A stretch of DNA of 64,000 bases from Sarcocystis neurona. Lineage: Eukaryota; Apicomplexa; Conoidasida; Eucoccidiorida; Sarcocystidae. Below the pieces are notes generated by a model. It had not been told where the DNA came from. It was given only the letters and a program-made list of their open reading frames with translations, and searched no databases. Where the stretch lies: positions 3,477,988 through 3,541,987 of the forward strand of contig KL647295.1 in the NCBI GenBank assembly GCA_000727475.1, in the 5' to 3' direction. Shown piece after piece: positions 1 through 11,882 of the stretch (position 1 is the first letter of the stretch; each line of letters opens with the position of its first letter). A program made the position numbers and the translations under genes.

Positions 1-3000
1 GACACTCACATTCAGAAAGGGCGGTTTTGGCTCCTGCGCATTTCGCGAACGAATAGCAGCACACGCAAGGAGAGGGCGAGAAGTTGATTTCCTCGTGTCT
101 TAGCTGTGCCGGGTGGACGAGCTCAATGAGTACAGCGCGGCACCGTCACTGCGGTATCTCGACGTTGTGTCGACTTACGTTGTATCATTTCTGCCCAAAA
201 AACCCGGACAAAAGGAGACACAAAGAAGGATTAAGTGCCTCGCAATGTAGTCTTGCAGCAGGAAAGGCCTCATCATACGAAAATACCCGCAGAGGACAGA
301 ACCTACCAGCGGAAGGCGACGCTGTCACTTCGGCCCCAGTAACCGTTGTGCAGAATAAAGTTAGAACCATTAGTCCTGAAAACCCTCACCCAGCGCCGAC
401 ATCTAAGAGAAACTCCTGGATAGCTGTGAAAAGGTCTCAAAGCCTTCAATGAAACGCATTTCGGTACCGATGCACAGGCACTCACCCTTTTGTAGACAGA
501 AACACAATTGCCCGCACAACACCAGTGAGACGATAGCAGATTGTGTGGACCTTGAAAACAGACTCAAATCTCAGCTACTTTGCCAGAAACGCAACTCTAT
601 GGACGACACCACAGACGGACACATTTCCAGAGAGCAGCGACGTTCAGATCAAAGTCAGATGAGCTCTATTTCCCTGTTTGCGTGGGTGTAAGTGGTACTA
701 CGCGTCGGAAATTACTAGTCTGGGCAAATTGAGGAGGCATCTTTGTCCCATGGGTCTTTCTTCGGAAATACATTACCGGCCATCTTTGCTGGAACTAGAC
801 AGTGGCTGAGTTTCGCCATGCTGTCAAGGACAGTTGTCCGTCGGTGTTGCGCCGGTCGGGTAGCGCCTGCACGAGAGGCAGCGGACACGCCCTGAAGAAC
901 ACCTGCGTCAAACATACCTGCGCAGACAAGAACAAGCTTTTACGACGAGCTTTTGACCTCTGTGGAGTCGCTTTCTCTTCCACGATAAAAAGAAGGTGGA
1001 CGGCACGCATCATCGGGCGCGCCTTTGACACGTAGACACGAATGCTCAACAGCGCGAGCTCGAAACGCCTTCGTATACCAGTACGAGCAAAGGTATTTGT
1101 AGTCTCGCACGCTGCTCACTTGTAATTCTACATTGCGTAATAACGACGAAAAATGCGGTCGAATATCTTCAACTGCGTCTCTCTTCTAGAAGAGTCTGCC
1201 CCACTGCGTACGGACGGAAAAAGGCCGCCGACGCACGAGGAGGCTTGTCTAAGAGCATCGCGACACTATCATCACCCCTACACACAGGTTCGCGAATGGC
1301 TTGTCGGCCGCCAGGTCATACGCCCTCTAGCTGCATGGGCGGCACCTCGTTAATTGCGTGCCCTTTCGGTGTGGGCCTGCTGCAGTGCCTTCGCACAATG
1401 TTCCCAAGCGGTGAACCATCACGTAATTTGGAAAGGCGTTTGTGGACGGCACCGGTAAGACTGGGCTTAACGGGTCTGTAATCCGTGAAGATTCGTCGCT
1501 CGGCAAACACTGCATAGACGAGGAGAGTATATATTGAACTCGCAAGACGACAACATGTGTCGTGTGCAACTGCGGTGCAAGTGTTACGGAGTGCACACAC
1601 ACACGCGGGACCAGGAGGGCTGTGTCAGTTTGCTGTTCGCAGCACTTTTGCATACCAGAGCGACAGCGCACAAATGAGACATTTTGTGAGTTGTGTTCAG
1701 TCCATGTAATGCTACTCAATACTGATGCTCTAACTAGTGAGTCTCTTGATTTTCAGGCGTACGGAAGCAATACAGAATATCTGACGCTATTCTAACGTGC
1801 ACCAGTGTTGTTTGCGTGTATGAATGACTGACCTGCCTGCTGTCAAAAACTACACCTTCTTGCTGTGTAAACTGAAACCAACGTATGAGATGCACTTGTA
1901 TACAGTTCAGCCCCCGTTTCTTGTTTTCGGCACGCTTTGTGGCCAGTGACCAAGGCACTTCGCTCAGCACCAGCTAGGGTGACATGCCTTCAAACACGGA
2001 TCTTTACACAACCTATCAGCACACGGCCCCTCATAATGTATTTGTGACCATTCCTGCTACTGGTTTATCGTCCTTTCGGCGTTGTCACTGCAATGAAGTA
2101 GCCGCTGCCGCACCAGCTCCAAGAAGTTTGCAGCCCGAATACTGCGCATGTACCGTACCGTAGAACACCGCTCATGTCGCGGCGGGCGTGCGAAGGTGCA
2201 TAAAGTGTTTCCGGGTCGCCAAGCAGGAGTTCGGTAAAAACGGATTTGCCTCTCCTGCGGAAAGAAGTATGCGCGCTCTTTAAAAGCCGCCTTCCTCACA
2301 TGTTAACCCAGAGCAGGGCGGCCTCCGAAGTGGAGAGAAATACGCTTACCGTGTAACACGAGAACCCAAGCAGATATCCCACTACAGCTGCTCTTCAGCT
2401 ACAGTCCGGTTCCTTCCACTCTGCTCGTGGAGTCACGGAGACGACTACGCAGCGCAGAAGGGATTCTTGTGGTCTCTATCTTCGGAGTAGCTCAGAGTGA
2501 CTTGAGTGCAAAGTGAAGACTAACGATGATAGCAGGAGGGCAACAGCCTGAGACGTTTACGCCGGCGAATCTCACTTCTGTACCAAGAGAGCTCCTCAGG
2601 CTAAATTTAATACCTAGACATGGACGTGCACCTCTTCCTCTGTACGTAGGTGTGGTCCTCAATACGAATGGTGTGGTAAAAGTCAGCAAAAATATGGTAT
2701 GCTTCAAGTGAATGTCGAAGTCTTAGACCTGCCATCTGCGGCTTTCAGAAGGCCTTCCCATTGCAGGCCTCAAACCGAGATTGAATAAACATCAGCGAAT
2801 ACTTTCCCCATTACGCGGATAGCTGGGAAAGCTATACGATGGGAAGGGACGTGAAAGTGCAGGAGCTGTGTAGGACAGCTTTCCAGCGTGGTTGGCCTCG
2901 GTAGCAGGGAGGCAAGTCAGGGTACCACGGCTGTGCGTACAATGCTAGCCACCCCGTCGTCGTCTAAGAGCCGTCCAATGTACAATGTTAATGTATATTA

Positions 3001-3053
3001 ACGCTGATTCTCGACCGGAAGCACCTAAGGCAGATACGCAGAGCAACGCCTCG

Positions 3054-3093
<40 letters not shown>

Positions 3094-3885
3094 TGTGTGT
3101 GTGTGTGTGTGTGCGCTTATGGACTGGGCGCTACTGTAGTCAATTTCTCATGGCTTTTGAAAGGTCGAACTCTAGAAGAGATAATGACCCGTACGCCCTC
3201 AAGACGACACCAGCCCCACATTGTGTTCACCAAAATTTGTTGAGCCGGTCAATTAAGCGTACTATAGCACATTGAGGGACCAAATCTGTGGTGGTCTCAC
3301 AGAAGAAAGTCGCGAAAGGTCCCTCCACACCTAAGAAATGATAGCACGTGCATGCGCCAGAGAGACAGTTGTTTTGATGACAAATACGACATTTGTAGCG
3401 TGGTGCAGTGTCCTACACGCAAGATAGAAATTCACCGATTAGGGGAGTGGCGCGCCACTGTAGTACTGCGAATTTATGCCCGATACCGTGCCGCTGAGGT
3501 ATTCGATACAGTTATGCTTTGGATTCCGTAACTTTCCTTGCAGGTGAAGACGTGAAGAGCCACCTAGATAGGGTTTGAGCTTGCGACCACTGCACGTGTC
3601 TCATTTCGGGGGGCACAGGATGTGAGCGGACCTCAGGTTCCGCGTATTTTCGCACAATCATCGGGATCGAAAGCTTAGAGCTTGTGGTCACTAGGCGTGC
3701 GCTATTCAGTTGTCCATAAGATGCCTACCTGTACAAGGTGACTGGAGCACTGCGTTTACATATCGATCCAGTGACCGCTTGACCTGAATCAGTATTTAGC
3801 CCTACAAAAGTCCCGTCCGTCCCGCGACGATTTTTGCCGTATATGTAGACGTCGTTCTTCTTTCACAAAAGCGCGGAACACACCC
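1..3885. other. No gene recognised; one GT microsatellite
   Basis: All six frames hold only short ORFs, the longest about 120 codons and starting with a non-ATG codon. None carries a motif I recognise, and none links to a neighbour through a clear splice pair. The only structured element is the GT tract near 3057-3112. The interval lies downstream of the last exon of the putative gene ending at 3886, so part of it may be that gene's 3' UTR. Small exons could be hidden here. Confidence 0.5.
3057..3112. repeat. (GT)n microsatellite
   Basis: About 28 GT units with a single interruption (GTCTGT). No gene is assigned around it. Confidence 0.95.
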
Positions 3886-5580
3886 CTAGAAAACTCGGAA
3901 CTCGCGCAAGTGCGTCAGCATCAACGTCACTGGTTCTTGGTGAGGCTGAAACGTTTCTAGATCCGCTGAACCAGGAACCCTGCCAAACACTGCTATTCTG
4001 TCCCCAGATAAAGTAACGTCATCAGGGGGTTCAGCAGATGTCACTGCGTGCGGCTGCGTCAGGTGCTCGCTCGCTCCAGACCTTTCTTCGGTATCCTCTG
4101 CTGCAAGGGCACCCAACGCCTCTTCACTGCTGTCTTTCATAAGCTTCGGGTGGCCAGTTGGCCTGCGAAAAGTCGCACACACAAATGAACGGCGTGCACA
4201 GATACAACTGTCTCTCATAGCAGACGTTCCCATGAGGGCAAATGTGTGACGTCGGCGCCGATGAGTAGGTTAGTGTGGTACGCTTCGACATGGCATGGGA
4301 GACCACACGGCTACGCGCACATATTCAGAAAAGAAGTGAATACTTTTGGACATGGGCTTGCACAAGTGAAAAATTTTACATACTGTGGGATAACATGTTC
4401 TACGACGCAGTTGTTGACAACAGAGTACTGGGTTCAGTAATCCGATGCCGCGACGCGGATTTTTCACTCACACGCGTTTGCGAATTCGGTCGAAGCGCTG
4501 TAAGCGTCGTGGCAACTCATTCCATCTGCTGTCGCCCTTATCGTCCTGAAAATGTAGGAGGCACGCCAAACAGAGTCGTTAATGCGTGCGATCTGGGGTC
4601 CGTCGTTTACCATCGACGTCGCGCCACTTGCTTTCAAACCATCAGCCACACTCTGCACTCGGCGTACGGTCGCAGGCTGAAGCCTCTGATGTCTACGGTG
4701 AAATATTTTCTACCCTTGACTGCCAGCCGTATGTGTTGCATTTGGATCTTCCTTACATCAATCTCCTGTATCCCGCTAATATGAACAGAACTTTCTCTCC
4801 TTAAGGAATCATCTTCCAAGTCGAGAGTAACTTCATACTTCGTCACCGTCAGATGCTCATTTTGGCTTCCCCTTGAATTTGAAACAAAAATGTGCACAGA
4901 CTTCCACACATCCGTGCATCTCATAGCAATTAAGGGGAACAAAAAGTACCTACACATTCACCTGTGCATAGCCGCCACCGCTGCTTGAGACGGCATGAGC
5001 CAAACCGCTTATCCCATGTCAAAGAAATGCGCTTGCCGTCGGGTCTTGCGGCAGAAGCTAAGAAGTGGGAGACCTGAAGTCACCTCTGCCGGTTTTGTCA
5101 AGCCCAAAAGGCACTTCTCTAAGGAAGGCTCTAGATTATGTAGAAGAAGGGATCTAAAGTGTGATCCCTAGCAGCTCTTGACGACCGGAAGTCCTTTTCC
5201 CGCCTTACCAGCAACTCCTGCATGAAAAATTAACACGAAATTGCCAAGCCGGAAACACAAGTGGGAAGCGAAAACTGTTTAGCTAGAAGGTATTTTGTAA
5301 GCATCTTCAGGAGGAGTGGACGATGCATTGAGCGCTCTAATAAACAATTGAGTTGTATGTCTTCTGTGACACTTGAGCAACCGTCCGAAACGGGAATAAC
5401 TTACTTGCAAGGATCCCAAAGAGACCAGGCACTCCCCGGAGTCGCCGCGTGCTGCCGCTGGACTACAAAGGCTGCAGCCTTCTCTGAGTGTGAGTCCCCT
5501 GCTTGCATTGCACCGTGGTCAGATGGTCCCTGCGCAGAATCATCACACTGTTCGCTGCTACCGTCACTTGCGCCTTGCTC
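3886..5580 (-). CDS. Putative multi-exon hypothetical protein (gene Y)
   Basis: Not recognised. The best-supported part is the 3' end. An exon ending at 4640 (frame open upstream to 4949) stops at a donor after Met. Exon 4472-4545 follows an acceptor with a pyrimidine tract and ends at a GTGAGT donor in phase 2. Terminal exon 3886-4162 takes that phase and reads 92 codons to TAG. The terminal exon is acidic and Glu/Asp/Ser rich (SSEEALGALAAEDTEE); the exon before it has a basic stretch (RFDRIRKR). Further open segments with plausible splice sites lie at 4962-5073 and 5405-5580 (Ser/Asp/Gln rich, GTAAGT donor), but I could not join them without a phase conflict. They may belong to a separate upstream gene. 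Support is reading frame plus splice phase only, with no homology. Confidence 0.33.
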
Positions 5581-6507
5581 CTCACATCACCCACAAAAAG
5601 TGGATGTTTCAACAGGTTCCATCTTACATTTCCCAGCCTACCTCCAGTGTACTGTGGCGTAGATGTTCGGCAATGCATCTCGGCACGTTCACAACGCTGG
5701 CCAGTCATATACGGCCACACCGGGTCGACGCTAGAATACCAGCCTTCAACGTACACTGCGTGTAATGTGTGCCTGCGGTTGCCAAGTAGTCGACTGCGCA
5801 CGTTGAACACACCACGTAAGCGACAGTAGACGCGTCTACCTTTATTATGCTGCCGGAGGTTGAAAAATCATCTTCGTCAGAGGTGTACGCATGATCTGAG
5901 AGCAAAAAAAACAGGTACAAACACTGAGGAGGAAACTATATTGGTGCTGATGCAGGCCTACTACGCAGTGGCTGACGGCAATAAACAGTGGCTCTGCTTT
6001 CCAACAGCACAAACAAAGAGGTCGGAGCGTAGAGTGATGAAGGAAGTCACCGAAACACAAAGTATACTATCGTAACCGACCTCCAGTTTTGTATGCGCCT
6101 ATACTTGATTTCAACGCAGCAAAAACTGGAAACATCTAGTGTGAGCAAAGCTCCTGACATAGGTTGTCAGCACGCCTACACACGCTCTCACGCGCGTCAG
6201 TAAGAAATTACGAAACACCTATGTTCAACGATGCGTCTACAAAAAAGCACCCACACAAGCTTACCTATCTGCCCATTGCGCTTCGCGTGTTGTGTCGCTT
6301 TTCGCCCTTGCTTTCGAGCACCGCTTGTCGCTTTTCCGGAAGACTGTTGATTCTGCGTGCACACGTATCACGTGAACATAGTGTCCTTTCAGCGAACCGC
6401 CCCTCCAGAATACGCAACGAAACAAGTTGTAAGCGTCGTTTCGTTTACACATCGGTGTGGGCGTTTTACATTGCAAATGTGGGACTAACGAGGGAAAATT
6501 GACTATA

Positions 6508-9500
6508 CTAGACTTCACTTTTGCCCGAAAACGCCTTCTCGACAGCGTTCATCACCCAGTCTAACTTCGGAATGGACGACACCTCCATCTCAGAGATCTT
6601 GACTGAACTGTAACACTGTGTACACACCACATCGCATTACATAAACTCCAAGCAACAAGCGCAGTCTCGTCCCAGCACATGGGACAGCGTACGCAGCGGT
6701 ACGAGGGACCCTCAAGACTAAAAGCTAAGGCCCTTTCGACCTGTTTTGTCCGCTCCTTACTTCATGCCCAGATTTTGCCTCTTCCGTAAACTCCACCTTC
6801 CCGCGGCGCATCGCATGCGTGTTCCATTCAGCATCCTTATCTGCATCCTCATTGCATCCATTGAACAAAGAAATGTCCAAAGCGTTACCTTTGTTGATGA
6901 GGAAAGAGATAACTGGCCATGTATGGTGCTCGCAACTGACTCCTAGAAAAGGGACGCGGGCGGCGACATTACTTTTGCACAGCCGATCTGTCCGCTATTT
7001 CTAACTAACGCACACAGCGCACTACGTCGCGCTGGTTGTTAAATGGTTTTCTTCCCAATGAAGTGGACAAGGGGTTATCTTTCCTGTGGAGTAGACAGGA
7101 CTAGTAGTTGAAATAGTTCAAGCAGCCAACGTGGAAGATCGAAGGAAAAAATATCATGTGTTCAGACGCACCTGTATCAAGGAGATCTCCTATCTGCTGG
7201 TCACTTGGATTCAACCCTTCACTTTTCGCTTTCGCCTCATACTCCTTAAGAACGAGTGAGCTGTTTGGCTGAAATTGACCTTGTAGCGCTCTGGCCTGCA
7301 GGAATAAGCGAATTTAGAACCAGTGTACACTTCACGTGATTTCTTCATCGTTGTCTCACGGCATAACCTGTTCCTTGTGTGCCAAGCCTCCTTGCGCTCC
7401 TGGAGGTTAACAAGTGTAGATTTTTTCTGAGAAGACATGTTTATTTCTGGCTCTCTGAAAAGCGTGTTTCAACACAACAAACTCGGTATCAAACGCATCC
7501 ACCTGCGAGCTGAAACCACACCGCACTTCGATATTGCAATCATCTTTAAAAAAAGTACAAGCCCAAAACACCCAGAAAAACATTTCTTGGTCCGCGTCGC
7601 ATTTGTGAATTATAAACCCTAACGCCCGCCGGAACAACTTTATTCTTACCACGTTCGACGCCGAGAAAAGGAGACCTTGGAGACGCGCGCAGAACGCCGC
7701 CAGGCAAGCTAATGCAGCGGTGAACTCACCGGTCTCGTTCTTGGCTTTCGCCCTTTCAAAAAAAATGATGAAATTCTGCACAGACCAGCACGTAAGGTGC
7801 AACAGTTGGGTGAAAACAGCAAAAAAGAAGCTGCTATCGCACTACGTGCCGCTGCTAATATTTGTGCCAACCATCAGCAATTGACAATTAGACTACCACT
7901 CCTATTGTAATTGCTGCGTGGACGCAAAGTCAAGGCCTGTTGAACAGAAGAGACTTGAGCCTTTCTGGCGGCAAGCTCCCTCTCATGTGCGGGCGAACCT
8001 TGAAACCGCATCCTGAGAAATTCATGAGCATATTCAGCTCTTTTATTATCCCTTCTATAGTAATGTCATAGTGGGTGCGACTGTCCAAGCACGTGCTCAG
8101 CAACGGCGCGCCAGCCAAACAGTATAAGTCCTACAAGACAAACACGTGGACGACGAAATCACACGATTGCACGTGAATTGACGTCTTGGTAATTATCGGT
8201 GAATCTGGTTGGCAGAAGCAGGTGAAGCAGGGAACCTCATGTGAAGGCCGGACAAAACGTAGTGTGCAGACACATGTGTATGTGAAGAGATTACAGGGCG
8301 TGGTAACTGTAAGCGCACGTTCAATTTAACTTGCACTGTGTACCGCCGCTACTAGCAGATATTCCTGACGCATGCTTGCCTTTGAGAAACAAAAAAATGC
8401 GCGCTCATAAACACGCCTAGTATGCGCCGCACCTCGTGGCAGGCTGCGTACAGGGGTGATGTCAAGAAGATACGGTTTCACGTGCTGAGGTGGCGTGTTT
8501 CCATACAAACGCTTCCTAGATCCTGTGAATTCTGTCCATTTACCTAGATGCTTTTCTGATTTTACTATCCGGCGTCTGCTTCGTGCGACAGGAGACTGTG
8601 TTGCACAGAGAAAGAATCATAACCTAAGCCATCATGTTTCCTGATGTTGCCCCGGTAACTACCGTGCACGGCGGCAACATGGGGGGCTGCTTATGGCAGT
8701 ATAGAAACACTTCGGTCAAGATTTTGCGTTCATAACCGATAACTTCAGCCAAGCATCAACCCATCTTACCGGTAACGGGTATCGCAGCACTCCGTGTGAA
8801 ACCTACCGCTAGAGCCATTGCACTTATATTCAAAGAAATCACTTCAGATTGGTGTCTTTCCGGCCACTCATAAGAGCTTTCCTTTCCTGCGACGTGCGGT
8901 CGCGTGCTGCCTTAGAAGCCGAAAAAGGGGTTCACAGATACATAGCAAACCTTCACAGCGGGAGATACACAAGGAAGAGTCTACACGTGTTCCCATTAAT
9001 TGAGATTGCCTCCCCGTGACCCGACGTGCTGACAAACTGCACATATAAATTCGTAAAGAAAGCGTAGAGATGGAACCTTTTGCCCCCCTATTCGTATGGA
9101 CACTACGACTACCTACAGTCATTGCAAAGTGGAGCAGAGCGTCTCTTGACCATGAACCGCTGCCTGAACCAAGAACGAGGCGCAAGGCCGCTGGACGGCA
9201 CGTGATACCGTGCTGGGGCCAAATTTTTGCGATAGGGTACACACGTGACCACGTGACTGGAAAAACACTACGAATTTCACTTGTGCTTCCAAGGAAAGGG
9301 ATCCTTAGAAATCTGGAAGAACTTAGATCTGCGACGAATGGAACGCAGTTGGACTCGCTTCTGCGTGTTAAAGGCGAAGACTATAGAAACCCGAAAGGCA
9401 GCGTTATGGTATTCGTTACGCCTTCTACATGCCATCAGCAATCGATACACGCACGAAGAATTCTTCACTCGTACGTTGGAACTGACAGAAGATTACACTG

Positions 9501-10750
9501 ATCGTCGCATGCTCAATATTGTACATGCGCCCCTTAAAAGATGACACCTGCAAACAGGAACAAGGGGACGGCTTCCGCAAGATTATCCATGCAGGCAGCT
9601 GCTCGCAAGTGATAGTTGAACGTAATATTTTTTTTCGGTGCACTTCGAGGCGGTCTGGTAGCCTCCCCCGAGCTGAGGATGCTCTCAGACTGTAGCGCCC
9701 CGGAAACTTGCGACGAGATGCCCGTAGCACTTGCATAGTGTCACAACATGGCTACCTGGCCTCCTCCTATGGATCAGAATCTGACAGATGCGCAATTACC
9801 AAGAATACGTAAATCAAGGGGTACAAAGTCGTGCGAGTTGTTCAGAAATGTGCCGAACATTTTTGTACCTCGATACCCCTGGCGTCTCAACACCTTTCGC
9901 AGGATTCCAATGCAGGCAAAAAAGCCGGTGCGCTTGTCATGTTCCCTTAGCCGCGTATGTAGGTGACGCCGCTTCATATGGCTCTTATATCCAATGATGA
10001 AGCCTTTTCTGCGTGAACACTGCACGGTGTGGTGCACTCACTGTTTATTACTGGATGATCGCTCGGATTCGAGTCTCGAACAGTTCACCGTACGGTAGGT
10101 CTCCGTAATGTACATGATCTTTAGTGTTAATATTTCCGTGTCCTTTCTAGTCTGCAAGATTTCCGACACCACCAGCACCGTCGTACCCCTTCGACTTCTC
10201 ACTTGCTCTCCCGATACCAAAATATGCACCTTTCTTGAGTCGTCACGAATCGTGTAACGTACGCTTGTGGTACGAAAGTTGCGGCGCGACCCAAATATCG
10301 AGGGATGAAGCACTGACAGTAGTCAACGCATTCAGCTGAGCAGGAAACGGGGACAGTAATAATGCCTTTATGGCGATCTACAGCGGATTTACTTACTTTA
10401 GCCGTGAGATTCACTTCCATTCGTAAGCTTTCACGGCTAGCAGTTTCGCCTTGATCTCCTGTCAACGGCGGTAGCACCGCGTCACACGTCCTCGTCTGCC
10501 GCCGGCTGCTCCGAGGATTTGAGGCGCGATATGATGTTCCATTTGAAAGGGCCGAAAATGTACTGTGAGCGCGCGATGTCAACGCCTTTGACAAAATCGT
10601 AGGCACTTTATTTTGTGGCGCTCGCTTCCAAAACACTATATGCGGCAGGAACGTAAGTGTAAGAGAAGCCGCGGATTTGAAGGTGACAGAACTGCGATGC
10701 AAGCCATTGGAAAATATGATGCCTGCACAGGCTGGCGCGACAGAACACAT
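6508..10750 (-). CDS. Putative organelle-targeted, PPR-like helical-repeat protein (gene X), middle exons unresolved
   Basis: A set of short exons whose phases lock together. 5' end: ATG at 10750; exons 10397-10750 (donor GTAAGT), 10263-10335, 9894-9945 and 9548-9729. 3' end: exons 7650-7775, 7437-7502, 7172-7295, 6889-6942, 6797-6840, 6641-6740 and 6508-6602 (TAG). An open segment with acceptor at 8054 probably lies between. The first 118 residues are rich in Arg, Ser and Ala and poor in acids, like a mitochondrial or apicoplast presequence. Exon 9548-9729 contains NITFNYHLRAAACMDNLAEA, resembling a pentatricopeptide helix pair; GKVERALAFS near the 3' end is similar. Exon 6641-6740 carries a Cys cluster (CVRCPMC). 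Family and targeting are inference. The joins at 6797/6740 and the 8.05-9.55 kb interval are uncertain, and two genes instead of one are possible. Confidence 0.4.
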
Positions 10751-11882
10751 CGAACGCGCGAGGTGTGCCAGATTTGGGCGTTTGCTGCAGTCCACTTGTT
10801 TACACACGTGTAAAACTGCAACACACGCTTGCTGGCAAGAAGGTGCTCGTACCGTTGCAGGTCAGTCAACGCGAGAGCAAATACGAACACGACACTGAAT
10901 GTGTATTGTTTTTTGTTGACGGATTGACATCATTTCCGTGTGGCTGCCATACACGCTTTACAGGCGCTTTCGACACCCGACGCTTTCTGAAACGTGCTGT
11001 GTGGTGGCCGGTTGAATTCGCGGCATCTCCGAAAGAAATGCACAGCATGGCACATATCTTCGCGTTTTCGCGCAAGGCTGTACGCAGGCAAGCACAAGTG
11101 ACGTCCAGGGGTGTCCCACTGTTGCCAGGGAGTTCCCGTTACGGCGTCGGCTTTAGGGTTATGAATCGAGGTGCGCTCGAGACCGTGAAAAACACGGAGG
11201 CAGACGGCAGCTGTGGCGCAAACGTGAGCTTTAAAACAGACGGCAACTTCACTAATAAGACGGCAGTGTGGACAATTCTTGAGCTGGGAACGGCGGAATT
11301 ACTGGCGACACTAAAGTACTTTCCCGCGTACGGTCGTACATTTGAAACGATCTAGATCACGCACGGCAATAGGCTGCACTGTTCGGCTGCTGCACAGCTG
11401 GTGTAGCGAACAGACAACAGGCTGTGCGTGAACAAGAGAGGTTCGTGCGGTGAGTGCACTTATTTCAAAGCTTATATGAGGGAGCAAATACAAACCCGTC
11501 AGCAAAGTGTGGCAGCACAGCCCTTTTCAGAGAGAATGCGGATGCGGAAAGCTGTCATGCGTATAATGCAGTTCCTTCTCGTTGACGGTGGCCTACATAC
11601 GCCTTTTTTGTGTGGTTTCCTGTTGGACCTGAATGACGTAGGCGTCAGCTGATATTTCCCTCGTGGTTGACGTGTCCCCCAAGGTTGAGTGCTCTCAACC
11701 ACGGCTAAGTCTTTAGGTCTCGGTTTGTTCATCTTAGGAAGGATGCAATATTTTGCACGTCGCAGGGAGTGACGGTTGGAAGAGTAAAAATCCGCCTGTT
11801 TTGCCGTATGCGTGCTCCTATGTAGTTAACACTACCTAGCGCGTAGTAAGCCACACTGCAATTGACTAGCACGGGCGCGACT

